NCBI GenBank assembly: GCA_009829735.1
Contig: CM020620.1
Location: 11,901,420-11,965,419 of the forward strand
DNA: 64,000 bases
Direction of reading: 5' to 3'
DNA from: Pyropia yezoensis
Taxonomy: Eukaryota; Rhodophyta; Bangiophyceae; Bangiales; Bangiaceae
The notes beneath the pieces are model-generated. The model was not told the DNA's origin and did not search any database. It saw only the letters and a program-made list of their open reading frames with translations. Positions 1-10,600 of this stretch are shown here, one piece after another. Every line of letters starts with the position of its first letter. The stretch's first letter is position 1. Both the position numbers and the translations under genes were made by a program.

Positions 1-830
1 GGAGGGGGCTGGACGGCTAGTGCCGGCTGCCGCGGGTCGCCGTCGGTTGGCGTCGCCGCGCCGGCGGCAGCCGGCGAGCTGATCACCCACCACCCCTGGC
101 TTTTCGCCCCCCCCCGCAGAGGTATCAAGCGCTTCACGCTCGACGCGGGCCCGGTTGGCCCGTGGGAGGGGGAGGGTGGGGGAGGGAGGGGGGGGGGGGG
201 CTGGACGGCCAGTGCCGGCTGCCGCGGGTCGCCGTCGGTTGGCGTCGCCGCGCCGGCGGCGGCCGGCGAGCTGATCACCCACCACCCCTGGCTTTTCGCA
301 CCCCCCCGCAGAGGTGTCGGGCGCTTCACGCTCGACGCGGGCCCGGTTGGTCCGTGGGAGGGGGAGGGTGGAGGAGGGACGGGGGGGGAGTGTTGGACGG
401 CTAGTGCCGGCGGCGGCGGGCCGCCTTCTGTTGGCGGCGCCGCGCCGGCGGCGGCCGCCGCGCTGGTCCCCTGCCACCCCTCGCTTTTGTCGCGCCCCCG
501 CAGGGGCATCAAGCTCGTCACCCTTTACGCGGGCGAAGTGGGCCCGGGGGAGGGGGGGAGAGGGAGGGGGGGGGGGGCTGGACAGCCAGCGCGGGTGGCG
601 GTGGGCCGCCGTCGGTTTGCGGCGCCGCGCCGGCGGCGGCCGGCGAGCTGGTCACGCTCCACCCCTAGCTTTTGACGCCCGCGCGCCGGGGCATCAAGCG
701 CGTCACGCTTTAGGCGGGCTAAGTGGGCCCGGGGGAGAGAAGGGGAGGGAGTGGGGGGGGAGCTTGACGGCCAGCGCCGGCGGGGTGGTGGCGGCCGCGG
801 GTGTGGTCGCGTCGGTGTAGGCGGCCGCGC
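1..830. repeat. Tandem repeat, ~185-192 bp unit, about 4.5 copies
   Basis: The anchor CTGGACGGCTAGTGCCGG and its variants recur at 9, 201, 393, 578 and 763, giving periods of 192, 192, 185 and 185 bp. Each unit runs from a G-rich tract through a GC-rich CGCCGGCGGC core and a CCACCCCT(G/C)GCTTTT segment to a GGGCCCG(G)TTGG-like end. Open frames across it are low-complexity and I see no gene. The remainder up to the LTR at 1083 is G-rich and unremarkable. Confidence 0.85.
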
Positions 831-1087
831 GGCGGTCAGCATGGATAATGGAGGGTGGATCATGCACACGATGGGACGCGGCGGCAGGAAGGGGAATGGC
901 CGGCTTTGGGGAGGGCGGGAGGGGGGGGACGGAGGGAGGATGAGAACGATGGAGATGGGCGCGGAGGGGAGACGGGGGGTTGCGGCAGAAGATAATTGGG
1001 TGGAGGAGAAGCGCTGGCGGGATGAATTGGGCGGGGGGGGCGCGGGGGGGGCGCGGAGAAAGAGAACGCCAACGTTGATATGTGTGG

Positions 1088-1094
1088 TATAAAA
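1088..1094 (+). promoter_or_regulatory. TATA box in LTR, oriented toward the antisense ORF
   Basis: TATAAAA lies 5 bp inside the LTR edge on the plus strand. Read this way, a start about 30 bp downstream would give a transcript crossing the rest of the LTR and entering the antisense frame. The motif is identical in the other two LTRs (55949-55955 and, inverted, 53219-53225). The antisense-promoter role is inferred. Read in the pol direction it sits at the extreme end of the LTR, where it could only act outward. Confidence 0.5.
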
Positions 1095-1364
1095 CTCGAT
1101 CCTCTCAGACACGTGTCAATATCCCTCGGGGGAAAGGGACAGGTAACGCAGAAAGGGGAACTACGAGAATGGTATGCCTGTTGCCTCACGTGCCTGCTTG
1201 CAGGGCAAACAGATACGCACGGTAGTGCACACGGGGAAGAGGAAAGCAAACGCGCAGTTGTCTTTTTCCCTGAGGGCGCGGGCCGAGGGCGCCTCGCTGT
1301 CCCTCTTAACGTGCATCTGGGGGAACCCCGGCACGTTGGCCCGGTAGCCCCCCCATAACCCCGA

Positions 1365-1406
1365 GTGGCCCCGACCCGAGTCTAACCTCGTCAGGTCGGG
1401 GGCCAC
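1365..1406. other. GC-rich hairpin inside the LTR
   Basis: GTGGCCCCGACC and GGTCGGGGGCCAC are inverted repeats about 17 nt apart (12-bp stem, one bulged G). The hairpin is conserved in the LTRs at 52659 and 55944. On the plus strand it is followed by an A/T/C-rich segment of CTCA-type repeats. It could act in termination, polyadenylation or packaging; the sequence does not show which. Confidence 0.5.
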
Positions 1407-1646
1407 TATCACTACTAATTCTATTCCCACTCACTAATCTCACACTCAAATTCTCTCAAATCAAGTCCCTCACAAATATGCAAAAACACATCAGAAATCC
1501 CTCTCTCGCGTGTGGATAGCGTAGTCCACCGCATCCCAGTGCCGGGCACGGGCCACGGCCGCCAACCATCGCCACACGGCGGGCGTGTTCTGGCACCTGG
1601 TGCCCTCTGGTTGCAGTCCCGGGTCGGCGCCAAGTCGGGGCCAGGG

Positions 1647-3956
1647 ATGCTACATAGCTCCCTCCCTAGTCCGGCACGTCCTCGGGCCGAACCAGGTGCC
1701 ACCGTGCACAGCCTCGAGCACGTCCACACCGGTGCCGAGGTCGAGCGTCTTCACCCGGTCACGATCACCTGCCCCGATTCTGCCCCCCCCCCTCCGCTCC
1801 TTCACCTTGGCCCTCTCGTTCCCCGGAGTCTGGACGGTGTGTCCAGTTCCGAGATCCAAGCTGGGCCCGTGGTTCCGGCGGCGAGTGTTGCGGAGGAGAA
1901 CTCGGGTCGTCGTGCCCCTCTCCTGCCTCCGGTTCCTCGGATGTCGGTGCCGGCGCCGGTCGCCACGGCGGGGACGGATCGAGTTCCCCCGGCTTCCGCG
2001 ATGCACCCGGTCGAGGCCCCCCCGGAGGGTCTCCCGGAGATACTTCTTGGGCAGGACCCTCTGGCGGCCCGGCGTTACTCCACGGTGGTCGGCAACGCCG
2101 GCGCGGCCCAGTGCCAGCAGGATTGCATGGACCTCTGGCGCAAGGAACTCCAGCGCGGGGTCTTGACCGAGATGGACAAGGCACGTCTTCATACGGCGGA
2201 CCAGATGCGCCTGGCACAAGACCGCTCCCAGAGCTTCTCGGGTTCCTCTTGGGCTGCTCGTCTGGAGGATCTCCCCTTCGCGCTGGTACTGGATCTACCC
2301 TTGACCGAGCGTCGCGTGTCCGCGTCCGTTCTCCGGTGGCCGGAGGAGGAAGGGTACGTCCACCGGGCGCTCAAGGTCTGGGACGAGGCGCTCAAGGGGT
2401 CGGGAAGCTTGAACTGCGACCCCCGTCCGAGCATGGTCGCTCTGGAGCCGCCTTTCTTGACCCGGAAATACTCCAAGTTGTCGCCGGCACGGGAGCAGGG
2501 TGAGCGACGCGGGCGTCAGCGTGACTTCATCGTGAGCTGCAATCATCAGGAGTTCTGGAAGCTGGACAAGGCCAACCGGGCGGCATACTACCCCAAGGTC
2601 ATCCCGCAGCAGCAGGAAGTCGAGATCCCGGTCGGGTTTGCTCCTTCCAGCATCCCTTGCACCTGGTACTTCTTGGACGCCTTGACTCAGGCGTCGATCA
2701 AGGGCTTCTTCCATTCAATCCCGTACATGATGTACACGTCCGAGATGACAGTCTTGGCGGCCAACCACTGGCTTCACGAGGTCTTGGTGTCCAACCGGCT
2801 TTGGTTTCTCCCCGACCTCCTGATGGTCTGGATTGTCGACAAGTTGACCGTCGACTTCCTGTGCAGCCAGGACGAGGAGTACAAGGAGCTCTTCCAGGCG
2901 ATGATCGACTTCCGGCGTCTGGTACCGGTGCATGACCGGAACTTCTTGAACGTGATTGCCGACCAGAACCGCCCGCGTCGGGATGGCTTCGGTTGGGCGC
3001 AGGTGGTCTACCAGTCTTCTCCGGCTAAGGTGCAGCTGGCGACGCCGCTTCCGGCGTGGCCGCAGCTAGGTAGCTTTCCTGCTCCGGCCGCCCTTGATCT
3101 TCTGCCAGTTGGGCCGCCGGTACAGGAGTCGGGATGGGTCGCGGCGGTCGGTCGGGCGTCTGCGGCGGCTCCGCTTCCTCCTGTTGCCCCTGTCGCCCCG
3201 GTTGCCTCGCCTGAACCGTCACCGGCACGTCCGCGCCCTGTTCCGGCTGTGCCAGTACTTCAAGCTCCTCCGGCACCGCGCTTGTCTGCGGCGAGTCTGG
3301 GAGTGGCCGTGCGGTCGCCGATTACTCCGGCCGCTCTACCCCGGACGCCTTCTTCCAACGCCGGCGGCGCTGTGCCTCCGCTGGAGTTGGGTACTCCGGT
3401 CTCGGGGGCCGTTGTGGACCGTCCGGTAGTGTCATCCTCGGGCCGGTTCGAGATTCCGGCGCCGACTCTGCGCCTCACCCGCTTCCGGGTGCCTGACTGG
3501 TACCTGAACCAAGGTGGTCCAACATGCGACCAGTACGACGTCGGCATGATTGAAGACCAGCTGGGTCGTCTTCCGGTGCAGGTTGAAGGCGTCGGGTCCT
3601 CTCTGGTGCTGGGTACTTACGCCAGCGTCTTGAACGACGTGGTCGACCGGGTGTTTGCTTGCGCGGACAGCGGCCAGATGTCGAACAACCCGGTGGTTGG
3701 CGAACTTCTGACGACTTTGACGCGGCATGGCTTGGCCCAGCAGTGGTCAGAGACCTTCACGGGCTTCCAGCGGCGCCGACGGACATATCTGGATGAGCGG
3801 GAGCCACCGGCAACTACTGGTACTACTCCGATGGCGTCATACCGGGATGCGCCGCGTCCACCGCACTACGTCATCCCGTCTTCCTCCGGTTCCCGTCGTA
3901 CCGCGGAGGCAACGCCGGAGGACACTCCCGCGGCTCAGCGTCCGCGCCGGGAGTAG
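1647..3956 (+). CDS. Antisense ORF of chromovirus (copy A), unknown protein
   Basis: This intact 769-codon frame opposes pol and lies between the 3' LTR and the chromodomain tail. It ends 145 bp before the stop of the convergent pol frame. The ATG at 1647 lies in the last bases of the LTR. Conserved coding probably starts later, near SSSEIQAGP (about 1842): upstream of that point the two copies differ by compensating indels. Copy A has GTG where copy C has an ATG. Layout: a Pro/Ala-rich start, a long block rich in Trp, Phe, Tyr and Leu (for example VWIVDKLTVDF), a Pro/Ala linker, a second conserved block around RFRVPDWYLNQ, and a basic tail. There is no signal peptide, transmembrane span or recognised motif. 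It is not gag, pol or a typical env by inspection. Function unknown. Confidence 0.75.
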   Translation: MLHSSLPSPARPRAEPGATVHSLEHVHTGAEVERLHPVTITCPDSAPPPPLLHLGPLVPRSLDGVSSSEIQAGPVVPAASVAEENSGRRAPLLPPVPRMSVPAPVATAGTDRVPPASAMHPVEAPPEGLPEILLGQDPLAARRYSTVVGNAGAAQCQQDCMDLWRKELQRGVLTEMDKARLHTADQMRLAQDRSQSFSGSSWAARLEDLPFALVLDLPLTERRVSASVLRWPEEEGYVHRALKVWDEALKGSGSLNCDPRPSMVALEPPFLTRKYSKLSPAREQGERRGRQRDFIVSCNHQEFWKLDKANRAAYYPKVIPQQQEVEIPVGFAPSSIPCTWYFLDALTQASIKGFFHSIPYMMYTSEMTVLAANHWLHEVLVSNRLWFLPDLLMVWIVDKLTVDFLCSQDEEYKELFQAMIDFRRLVPVHDRNFLNVIADQNRPRRDGFGWAQVVYQSSPAKVQLATPLPAWPQLGSFPAPAALDLLPVGPPVQESGWVAAVGRASAAAPLPPVAPVAPVASPEPSPARPRPVPAVPVLQAPPAPRLSAASLGVAVRSPITPAALPRTPSSNAGGAVPPLELGTPVSGAVVDRPVVSSSGRFEIPAPTLRLTRFRVPDWYLNQGGPTCDQYDVGMIEDQLGRLPVQVEGVGSSLVLGTYASVLNDVVDRVFACADSGQMSNNPVVGELLTTLTRHGLAQQWSETFTGFQRRRRTYLDEREPPATTGTTPMASYRDAPRPPHYVIPSSSGSRRTAEATPEDTPAAQRPRRE
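1655..1669 (-). other. Polypurine tract of chromovirus copy A
   Basis: In pol orientation the 15 bases directly before the 3' LTR read CTAGGGAGGGAGCTA. This is a purine-rich tract of the kind used to prime plus-strand DNA synthesis. The identical tract adjoins the LTR of copy C at 56516-56530. Confidence 0.75.
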
Positions 3957-4101
3957 TAGTTGGATGCAAGGAGGGTGAGGGTCTTGGGAGAAGCGAGGAG
4001 GGAAGAGGCGGAGAGAAGGGTTGCTCGAGGGGTGCTTGTTTTCCTTGATTGTTCCATGCTTGCGTTGCGTGTTTATCCTTGATATACCCGTTCCCTTCTT
4101 C

Positions 4102-4270
4102 TCAATCCTCTTGTTCCGCATCCGTTGCGGGTGAGCTCGTCTCGTCCCGAGGGTCTTGGTTGGCCCCGTCCTCTGGTCCTCCTCCGTGTCCGACTCCAGA
4201 ATCTTGCCGGCTCTGGCCACTGGAGTGCCCTCGATCCCGTTCCGTCGCGTGTAGGCACAGACGTCCGCGA
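4102..4270 (-). pseudogene. pol 3' fragment (chromodomain tail), copy A
   Basis: The residues after the gap edge match copy C: ADVCAYTRRNGIEGTPVARA, then an acidic tail. A one-base deletion shifts the frame in the acidic tail relative to copy C; the downstream frame still ends in DAEQED and a stop. The chromodomain core itself lies in or beyond the gap. Confidence 0.8.
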
Positions 4271-4568
4271 NNNNNNNNNNNNNNNNNNNNNNNNNNNNNN
4301 NNNNNNNNNNNNNNNNNNNNNNNNNNNNNNNNNNNNNNNNNNNNNNNNNNNNNNNNNNNNNNNNNNNNNNNNNNNNNNNNNNNNNNNNNNNNNNNNNNNN
4401 NNNNNNNNNNNNNNNNNNNNNNNNNNNNNNNNNNNNNNNNNNNNNNNNNNNNNNNNNNNNNNNNNNNNNNNNNNNNNNNNNNNNNNNNNNNNNNNNNNNN
4501 NNNNNNNNNNNNNNNNNNNNNNNNNNNNNNNNNNNNNNNNNNNNNNNNNNNNNNNNNNNNNNNNNNNN
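4271..4568. other. Assembly gap (298 N)
   Basis: Unknown bases. The left flank is retrotransposon pol. The right flank shows no similarity to the element, so the true gap length and join are uncertain. Confidence 1.
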
Positions 4569-7433
4569 GTGGAAAGCGCGACAGACAGTCACTTGACGGG
4601 CTTCGCACTGATGTGTGGTGCCTTTTCTCCTGCCGATGTCGCGGAACGCCTGTGCTCGTGGCGGTCTGACGATGGGGACATCTCAAAAGCTACGTTATTG
4701 GTTATGTTTTCGGCGTGGGCTGAGGGATATGTCGCATCTCTTCTTTGACATTTTCATTTTTTTTAGTTTGTATATTTCTGAGCGACATCTTTCCCCGGCA
4801 CTCCACCTCGGCCGTCTGCTCTGTGACCAGGCGGCCGGCGCGACGGTGGCGGCGGCCGGCGCGACGGCGGCGGCGGCCGCCCCCTCCCCCCACGCGCCCG
4901 GCGCCCTGCGCCGCCGTGGCGGCGGCATCGGCCGGCCGGCCGCCGCCCCCCTGCCTAGGCGACTCCCTCGCGGCGGCCACGGCGGCGACGAGCGCCTCCC
5001 GCTCCAACGCACACAAGCCTGCGAGGAAGGTGACGAGCAGCGTTGGAGTCGCCGCCCGCCGCGGGCGCGTGCGCGGCCGCGCCGCGGCCGTTCCCTGCCG
5101 CATCCGTCGCTGCCGGCCAGCCGGGCGCTGCCGCGGGCGGTGTCGTCGGGGGACTTCCGCCCCTCCGTTCCGCCGCCCTCGGCTCGGGTGGCGGCGGCGG
5201 CGCACACCACCATGGCGGGGACTGGTGACGCCGTGCCGCCGCCGCCGCCGCCGCGGCCGCCGCCGCCTCTGCCGTCACCGATGCCGGCGGCGACGCCCGC
5301 GGCGACGCCGGCCGCGACAACGGCGCTGGCGCCACCGCCGGGGCGGTGGCCGCCGCCGCTGGCGGCGGCGGCTGCGCCAGCCGCCGCCACCCCGTCGGTG
5401 GCAGCGCGCACGTGCGTGGCAGCAGAGGGTCGCACAGCGGGGGCGGGGAGCCGTACACGGTCGCGCCGTGCGGCGGCGGGGAGCCATGCACGGCCGCACC
5501 AGCAGCGAAGGTCGAAGAGGAGTGGGGGGGGGACGCCGGGGGGGGGGGGGCACGGGGACGGGGCGGCGGCAGCTGCGGCAGCGCCACCGCCCGCCACACG
5601 GCGCGGCTGTGCGGGCGGCGACTGGGACGGCGACCGGGACGGCGACCGCGGCGGCGTCCGCGGCGGTGACCTCGGCGGCAGCTGAGGTGGCGCCTGCGGC
5701 TGAGACCGCGGCGGCAGCTGGAGTATCGACCGCGGCGGCGACGGCAGCGGCACCCGCGGCGGAGACCACGGCGGCATCCGCGGTGGCGACCGCACGGGCA
5801 CCCGTGGCGCCGACGGCGACAGCACCCGCAGCAGCAACCGCGGCGGCGCCCACGGCGGTGACCGAGGCGGCGACCGCGGCGGCGACGGCGGGGGCGCCCA
5901 AAGTGGCGACGGCGGCGGCGACGGCCGCGGCATCGGGAAGGGTGGAGGTGGCCGCCAGGACAAGACGGACGGCAGTGGCGGCCGCGGCGCCGCGGCGCCC
6001 GCCGCTGACTGAATGAAAAGAGACAGGAGTTTGTTAACTACAGTGTGTATTTCTGCACGGGCCCCGGCCCTTGTCAACCGACAGCAGTCGTCGACCTTGT
6101 GTGCAGGGGTCGGCCTGGCGGCTGCGCGCATGCGTGGCGGGCGGGCTCCGCGGCGGCCAAGTCAATACAGGACGGGGAGGCCAACGGGGCTGCTGTGCGC
6201 TGAAGTAGCCGCCGTTCCCGTGGCCGGGGGAGCGAGCACCAGTCCCTGTGGCGGGATGGGGGGGAACCGGGCGGGAGACGCCGCCCCCACTGCCGTCCAC
6301 GGAAGGAGGGAAGGGAAGAGCAGGGACAACCACCCGCGGCGCTCCAGGCCACCCCAGGCGCCCTTCACAGAAAGAGACCTTTTTCCACATGTTGTCCTTT
6401 CCTGCGGCGCACGCTCTCTTCACAGTGCCGCCTTCTGTGTGGACGTCTCCGGCGCGCACCCACCCCCGCTCTTCATCTCCACCGCCAGGGACGAGACGGG
6501 CTAATCGACACAAGCGACGTGCCCTTGCGGCCGAAAACAGCTAGTGGGACCAGGTCGGTGCCGGCGCAAGCCACCGCCGTCGGGCCGCAACCAAGGAAAA
6601 GAGGGCGACCCACTCCCCCCTCCTGCGTTCGCGGCGTTGCCGACACCTCGCGCTTTCCAATTCAATCCCAGACTCGAGCGGCGGTTGCCCCCGTTCCGTC
6701 CCTGCTGCAACGGGGCAGAGCCGAAGTGGTGGCGGGTTTTGCAATGAAAGAAGGGGGCACGTGCTCGGATGTCTGCCATCCGGATGCACAGCTACGCCCC
6801 CACCTGTGCCACCCGCCAACTGCTCGGCTGGCCGCGCTGCGGTGCCACATGCCGACTGCCACTGCAGTGGCGGGTAGCACAGACAGAGAGGCAAAGGGAT
6901 AGACATGAAAAGAAGTAGAGTACCGTATATCCTAACGACAAGAGAGAGTTGGCTTGCTGTAGATGGTGAGCCCCGGGCCTCCCCGACGGCTACTCGCTCC
7001 ATAAAATAAATAACACGCAGACACACGCACAGGATGAACAAGAGAGGCCCCCACGGGCAGGAGGAGCAGGGGGGGGGCGACGGCGGAGGGAGGAAGGGAC
7101 GGGGGCTTGGCGGAGGGAGCGACAGCTGCGCCCCGCCGTCGCAGGACACCCCCCCCCCCTTGCCGCCCTAGACCAAGTCAGGGAACGGGGGGGGGGAGGG
7201 GGAAAGAGAAGAAGGAAGAGGGTGGCGTGCGGTGGAGAGAAAAGGGTGACCTGGCCGAGCACTTCCGCCAGGGCACCCTCGCGAGGCCAGTGGAGGAGGG
7301 TGAGCAGGGCGGCGGCTGCGGGGCGGGTGGGCGCGGGCGCCGCGGCCCGCCGCCGCCGGCGCCTGTCGCCCACTACCGTGATGGTGCTCCGCCCCCCTCA
7401 CAGGTACTGGTTGTACGCCTTGGGGCCGACCCC
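4569..7433. other. GC-rich low-complexity DNA, no supported gene
   Basis: After a short mixed stretch (4569-4800), 4830-6010 is dominated by GCC/GGC triplets and a 12-18 bp (GGCGNCNGCGGC)-type minisatellite, densest at 5600-5930. Every frame is Ala-, Arg- or Pro-rich, and long frames occur on both strands simply because stop codons are rare. 6010-7430 is less biased, but I recognise no protein there. Confidence 0.6.
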
Positions 7434-7673
7434 CTAGTAGTCGTGGACGGGGCGCTTGACGTACCCCTGGTTGAGGCACGCCCCCTCGTTCTCGTCCATC
7501 GTCGGGTCGTCGGGGCCGCCGTACCAGGTGGCCCGGCCGCTTCGCCACTTGTCGTCCCAGCCAAAGCCGCCGGCCACGGCGGGGGCGGGGGCCACCGTCA
7601 CCAACGCCGCGGCGGCGGCGGCGGCGGCGAGGAGGAGGGCGGCGGCCGCCCCGACGCGAGGCCTCGGTGCCAT
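7434..7673 (-). CDS. Short secreted expansin/barwin-like protein, probably truncated
   Basis: A 79-codon frame opens at an ATG in a good context (CCGCCATGGCA). It encodes a signal-peptide-like N terminus (Ala/Leu/Val-rich, to about residue 36, ending in AVAGG) followed by a mature segment with SGRATWYGGPDD and GACLNQGY. The ATWYGGPD...GAC pattern resembles the first strands of expansin and barwin-like (double-psi beta-barrel) domains. A TAG follows HDY. Beyond it the same frame reads GVGPKAYNQYL, a second stop, then a segment containing ITVVGDR, so the domain seems to continue past the stops. An unrecognised intron, a base error or real truncation could explain this. Secretion is likely; substrate unknown. 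Confidence 0.45.
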   Translation of the reverse strand: MAPRPRVGAAAALLLAAAAAAAALVTVAPAPAVAGGFGWDDKWRSGRATWYGGPDDPTMDENEGACLNQGYVKRPVHDY

Positions 7674-10600
7674 GGCGGCGGCGTCAGGGGGGTACTGGGG
7701 AAGAGGAGGGGGAGGAGAGGAGGAGGAGCAGGAGCAGGAGGAGGAGGAGGAGAGGAAGAGGGTGGTAGGCAGAGGGAGGATGGGGGGGATGCGAGGGCTG
7801 GGAGGGACGCGGCGGTGAGGTGGGTGGGCGGCAAGACGAGCGGAGGGATGTCGGCGTCAGGGTGTGGGAGGCGGGAGGTAGCCGAGGTGGGTCTGGCGAG
7901 GCGGGTGGTGGCTGCTGGCTGCTGCGGTACGGAAGCGGGTGGTCTGGGTGAGGGACCCCCCCCCGGCGGCGCTTATGTACACACCCTGGGCACGGCGCCC
8001 CCCCCCCCCCCCCACCACCACCCCCCCCCCCCCCTTCTCGCCACAACGGCGGTGCAAGCGCCTGCCCCAGGCTGCCGACGCTACCCCCCCCCCCCCCGCC
8101 GGCCGTGCGCAGCGGCAGTGTCTGCCACCAGGGGCGGCAGCCAGCCAGCCACCGCCCTCCCACCCCCCCCCCCCCCCCCCCCACCTCTCCCAGCAGCGCC
8201 GTGGCAGCCCCCCACTCGTACCTCCGCCCCCCATCTCCGTCGCTCCCCCACCTCCGCTACAGGGGGGGGGACGCGTCGGCATTGGCGGTCAGACGGGCGG
8301 GGGGCGGTGGCGGCCAGTCCACAGGGCGTGTGCGTGTTGGGTCACGCCGCCCCCCCCCCCCCCCCCCCCCCCACCCCCCTCCTTCCCCCGCACCCCCCCC
8401 AGCAAGACTCTGCGCCTCCCCTGCCGGCCGCTGCCGGCGGCGGCATGGCCGCCGCGGTCACGGCCGTCCCACAGCCACAGCCACACCGAGCCGCCCCGGC
8501 GGGGCCACAGCCACCACACCCGCCGCCGCCGCCCGCACCCACCCTCCGCACGCCTCCGCTACCCCCCCCCCCTCCCTCCCTCCCCCCCTCCCCCCCCCCC
8601 CAAACAGACTCAGCCGCATCTCCCCGTCAGGCAGACGCCACGCTGCCGCCCATTGCCGCTGCCGCTGCTGCCGCTGCTGCCGCCACCGCGGCAGGGGGGG
8701 GGGGCGGGGCGGGCGGGACGGGCGGGCGGGCGGGCGGGCGGGCGGCACACCAAGAGGGGCGGGGAGGGGAGGGGAGGAGGAGGGGGAGGGGGAGGGGGAG
8801 ACGAGACACCCAGTCTCTCTCACCCCCGCTCCCCTCCCTCGCCGTCGGTCGGCGGCGGCAGGACGGCGGTGTGCGGCGGCACGTCGGGAGAGGGGGGGCA
8901 TCGAGCGAGAGAAAAGAAAGGGGGGGGGGGGGGGGGGAGGGGGGGGGGGGAGGTGGGGAGGGCAAGAGAGAGAGGAGCAAGAGGGCAACGGCGGGTGTCG
9001 CGCAGAGTCCGACGCCCCCGTCCCGCCCACATCCCATCCCACCCTCTCTGCCCACCGCAGCTCTCACCCCCCCCCCCCCCCCCACCCCCCCCCCGCCCGG
9101 CCCCCCCCTCCCACCGGGCATATTTACGAGCCAGAGGGGCACACGTCGCGATGCGGGCGACAAAACGGATTCCGCCCCCCCCCCCCCCCCCCCCCCCCCC
9201 CCACGCACCCCCCCCCGCCGCCGCCACCACGCCACGCCACACCACACCACCCCCTCCCGCGAATGGGGTGGATACGCCTCCTGGCGGGCGCGACGGTTCA
9301 CCCGGTGGCGGCGGCGGTGCGCGCCCACTCCCCCCCCCCCCCACCCGGGGGTGAGGCGATAACGGCAGTGTGGGCGCAGGGGGCGTTGGTGTTCTGGGCG
9401 CAGGGGGCGTTGGTGGGGGGCGGCGCCTGGCGGGGGGGGGGGTGCGCCAGCCACGTCGGCGGCGGCGGGGTGGGGCTGGTCTCCGCCCAACTCCGCCCGC
9501 CGCTGTCGCCCTCCAGCGGGGGATGCCTCGGCAGCCTTGTGGCACCATGGCACGACGCCGCTTCGGGGGCAAGAACGCTGCCTGATTGTGCCGCGTGCGT
9601 ATCGAGACACGGCGGGCAATATGGCACGAGCACCTCATTGGCCGAGGCGCGTGGCCCGAAGGTTGTCCGAGAACCGACAAAAGAACGCCCCTTGTATCTT
9701 TTTTCTGCAACGTACCATATTGAGCTTTTCATGAGCGAATGGTGGGTCCTGCCTGTATCCGAGTCATTTTTGTGTCACTGAGTGGTGGGTTTAATGACCC
9801 TAATTTTCGTCGCAGACCAAGCCACCACCTGCTGAGCCGTGGCGCGTCACCGCCTTGGTGATGTGCGCCTTGTGGGCTGCTTGAGAGGCAGTGATGCGCG
9901 AGTGCGTGTGTGCGTGTGTGAGTGTTTGAGGGGCAGTGAGGCGTGAGTGCAAGTCCCTTGGCGGCAGGAGGGTGCGGGGGGGCCAAGTCGCTTGGCGGCA
10001 GGAGGGAGCGGGGGGGCAGTGCGACCTTGTACTGGGGGAAAAGGCCCACGCCGTGGTCGAGGCAGTCGCCAGCCCTCCCCAAACACTCTGACGTGGCCGA
10101 GGGGCTCATGGCTCGTCGATTCGAGCGGGGCGCGTGGGGGTGCGGACGGCAAGGACGGTGGGGACGGCGAGAGAAGCAGAGACGACGACGTGGGTGGGGA
10201 CAAGGAGGGAGGTGGGAACGGAGGGGCTTTTGAGCATGACTGTTGAGACTGCCGAGGGCGCAGTGGCGAGGGGTGTGGTGGGGCGAAGAGGGACGGCGGG
10301 GACAAGGCCGAGGTTTCGGTGGCGGCGATGGTGGCCGCTCCAGTGGCATCTTCTTTCGGGCAATTGCTGCGCCACATGTCTCCTGCTTCCGGCTGCGGAT
10401 GGTCGGTCACCAAGCGGCATGGTGGACGATGCCGTGGTCTCGCCAATAACACCACCGACTAGGTACAAGGTGAGCTGCGGTGGATGCGCAGGGGGACCGG
10501 TATGTACGTCGGGGGGGTGAGGGTCGGGTGAGGGACGAGAGATGACGGGCACGCCGTTAGGGGGAGAGAGCGTCTGTGGGCTCCTGTGGCAGTGGGGGGG

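Larger units (their letters stand above)
1083..1654 (-). repeat. LTR of chromovirus copy A (3' LTR), 572 bp
   Basis: In pol orientation it begins TGTAGCATCC and ends ATACCACA, the usual TG...CA. The boundaries follow from comparison with LTRs at 52659-53230 and 55944-56515, all exactly 572 bp. Outside them, similarity continues only on the internal side of copies A and C. A polypurine tract abuts the internal side. Features conserved in all three LTRs are a TATAAAA at the outer edge and a GC-rich hairpin. Confidence 0.9.
1083..4270 (-). mobile_element. Ty3/gypsy chromovirus copy A, truncated by the assembly gap
   Basis: This is the 3' portion of the same element family as the copy starting at 55944. 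It comprises the 3' LTR, a polypurine tract, a large antisense open frame and the 3' tail of pol (chromodomain tail), then runs into Ns at 4271. Nothing after the gap (from 4569) resembles gag or pol. Either the copy is truncated or the gap hides a join of unknown true size. The chromodomain tail has a one-base deletion relative to copy C (CCAGAGGA against CCAAGAGGA), so that frame is broken. Confidence 0.9.

Noticed and set aside
1512-1646. Extension of the antisense ORF into the LTR (814 codons)
   Set aside because: It would begin with GTG, and the region upstream of SSSEIQAGP is not conserved in frame between copies.
4615-6131. Ala- and Arg-rich ORFs on both strands
   Set aside because: GCC-triplet minisatellite read in every frame; no domain, no start context and no conservation evidence.
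7107-9781. Very long plus- and minus-strand ORFs (over 400 codons)
   Set aside because: All are Pro/Gly/Arg/Ala homopolymer translations present in several frames at once; they reflect rare stop codons in GC-rich DNA.
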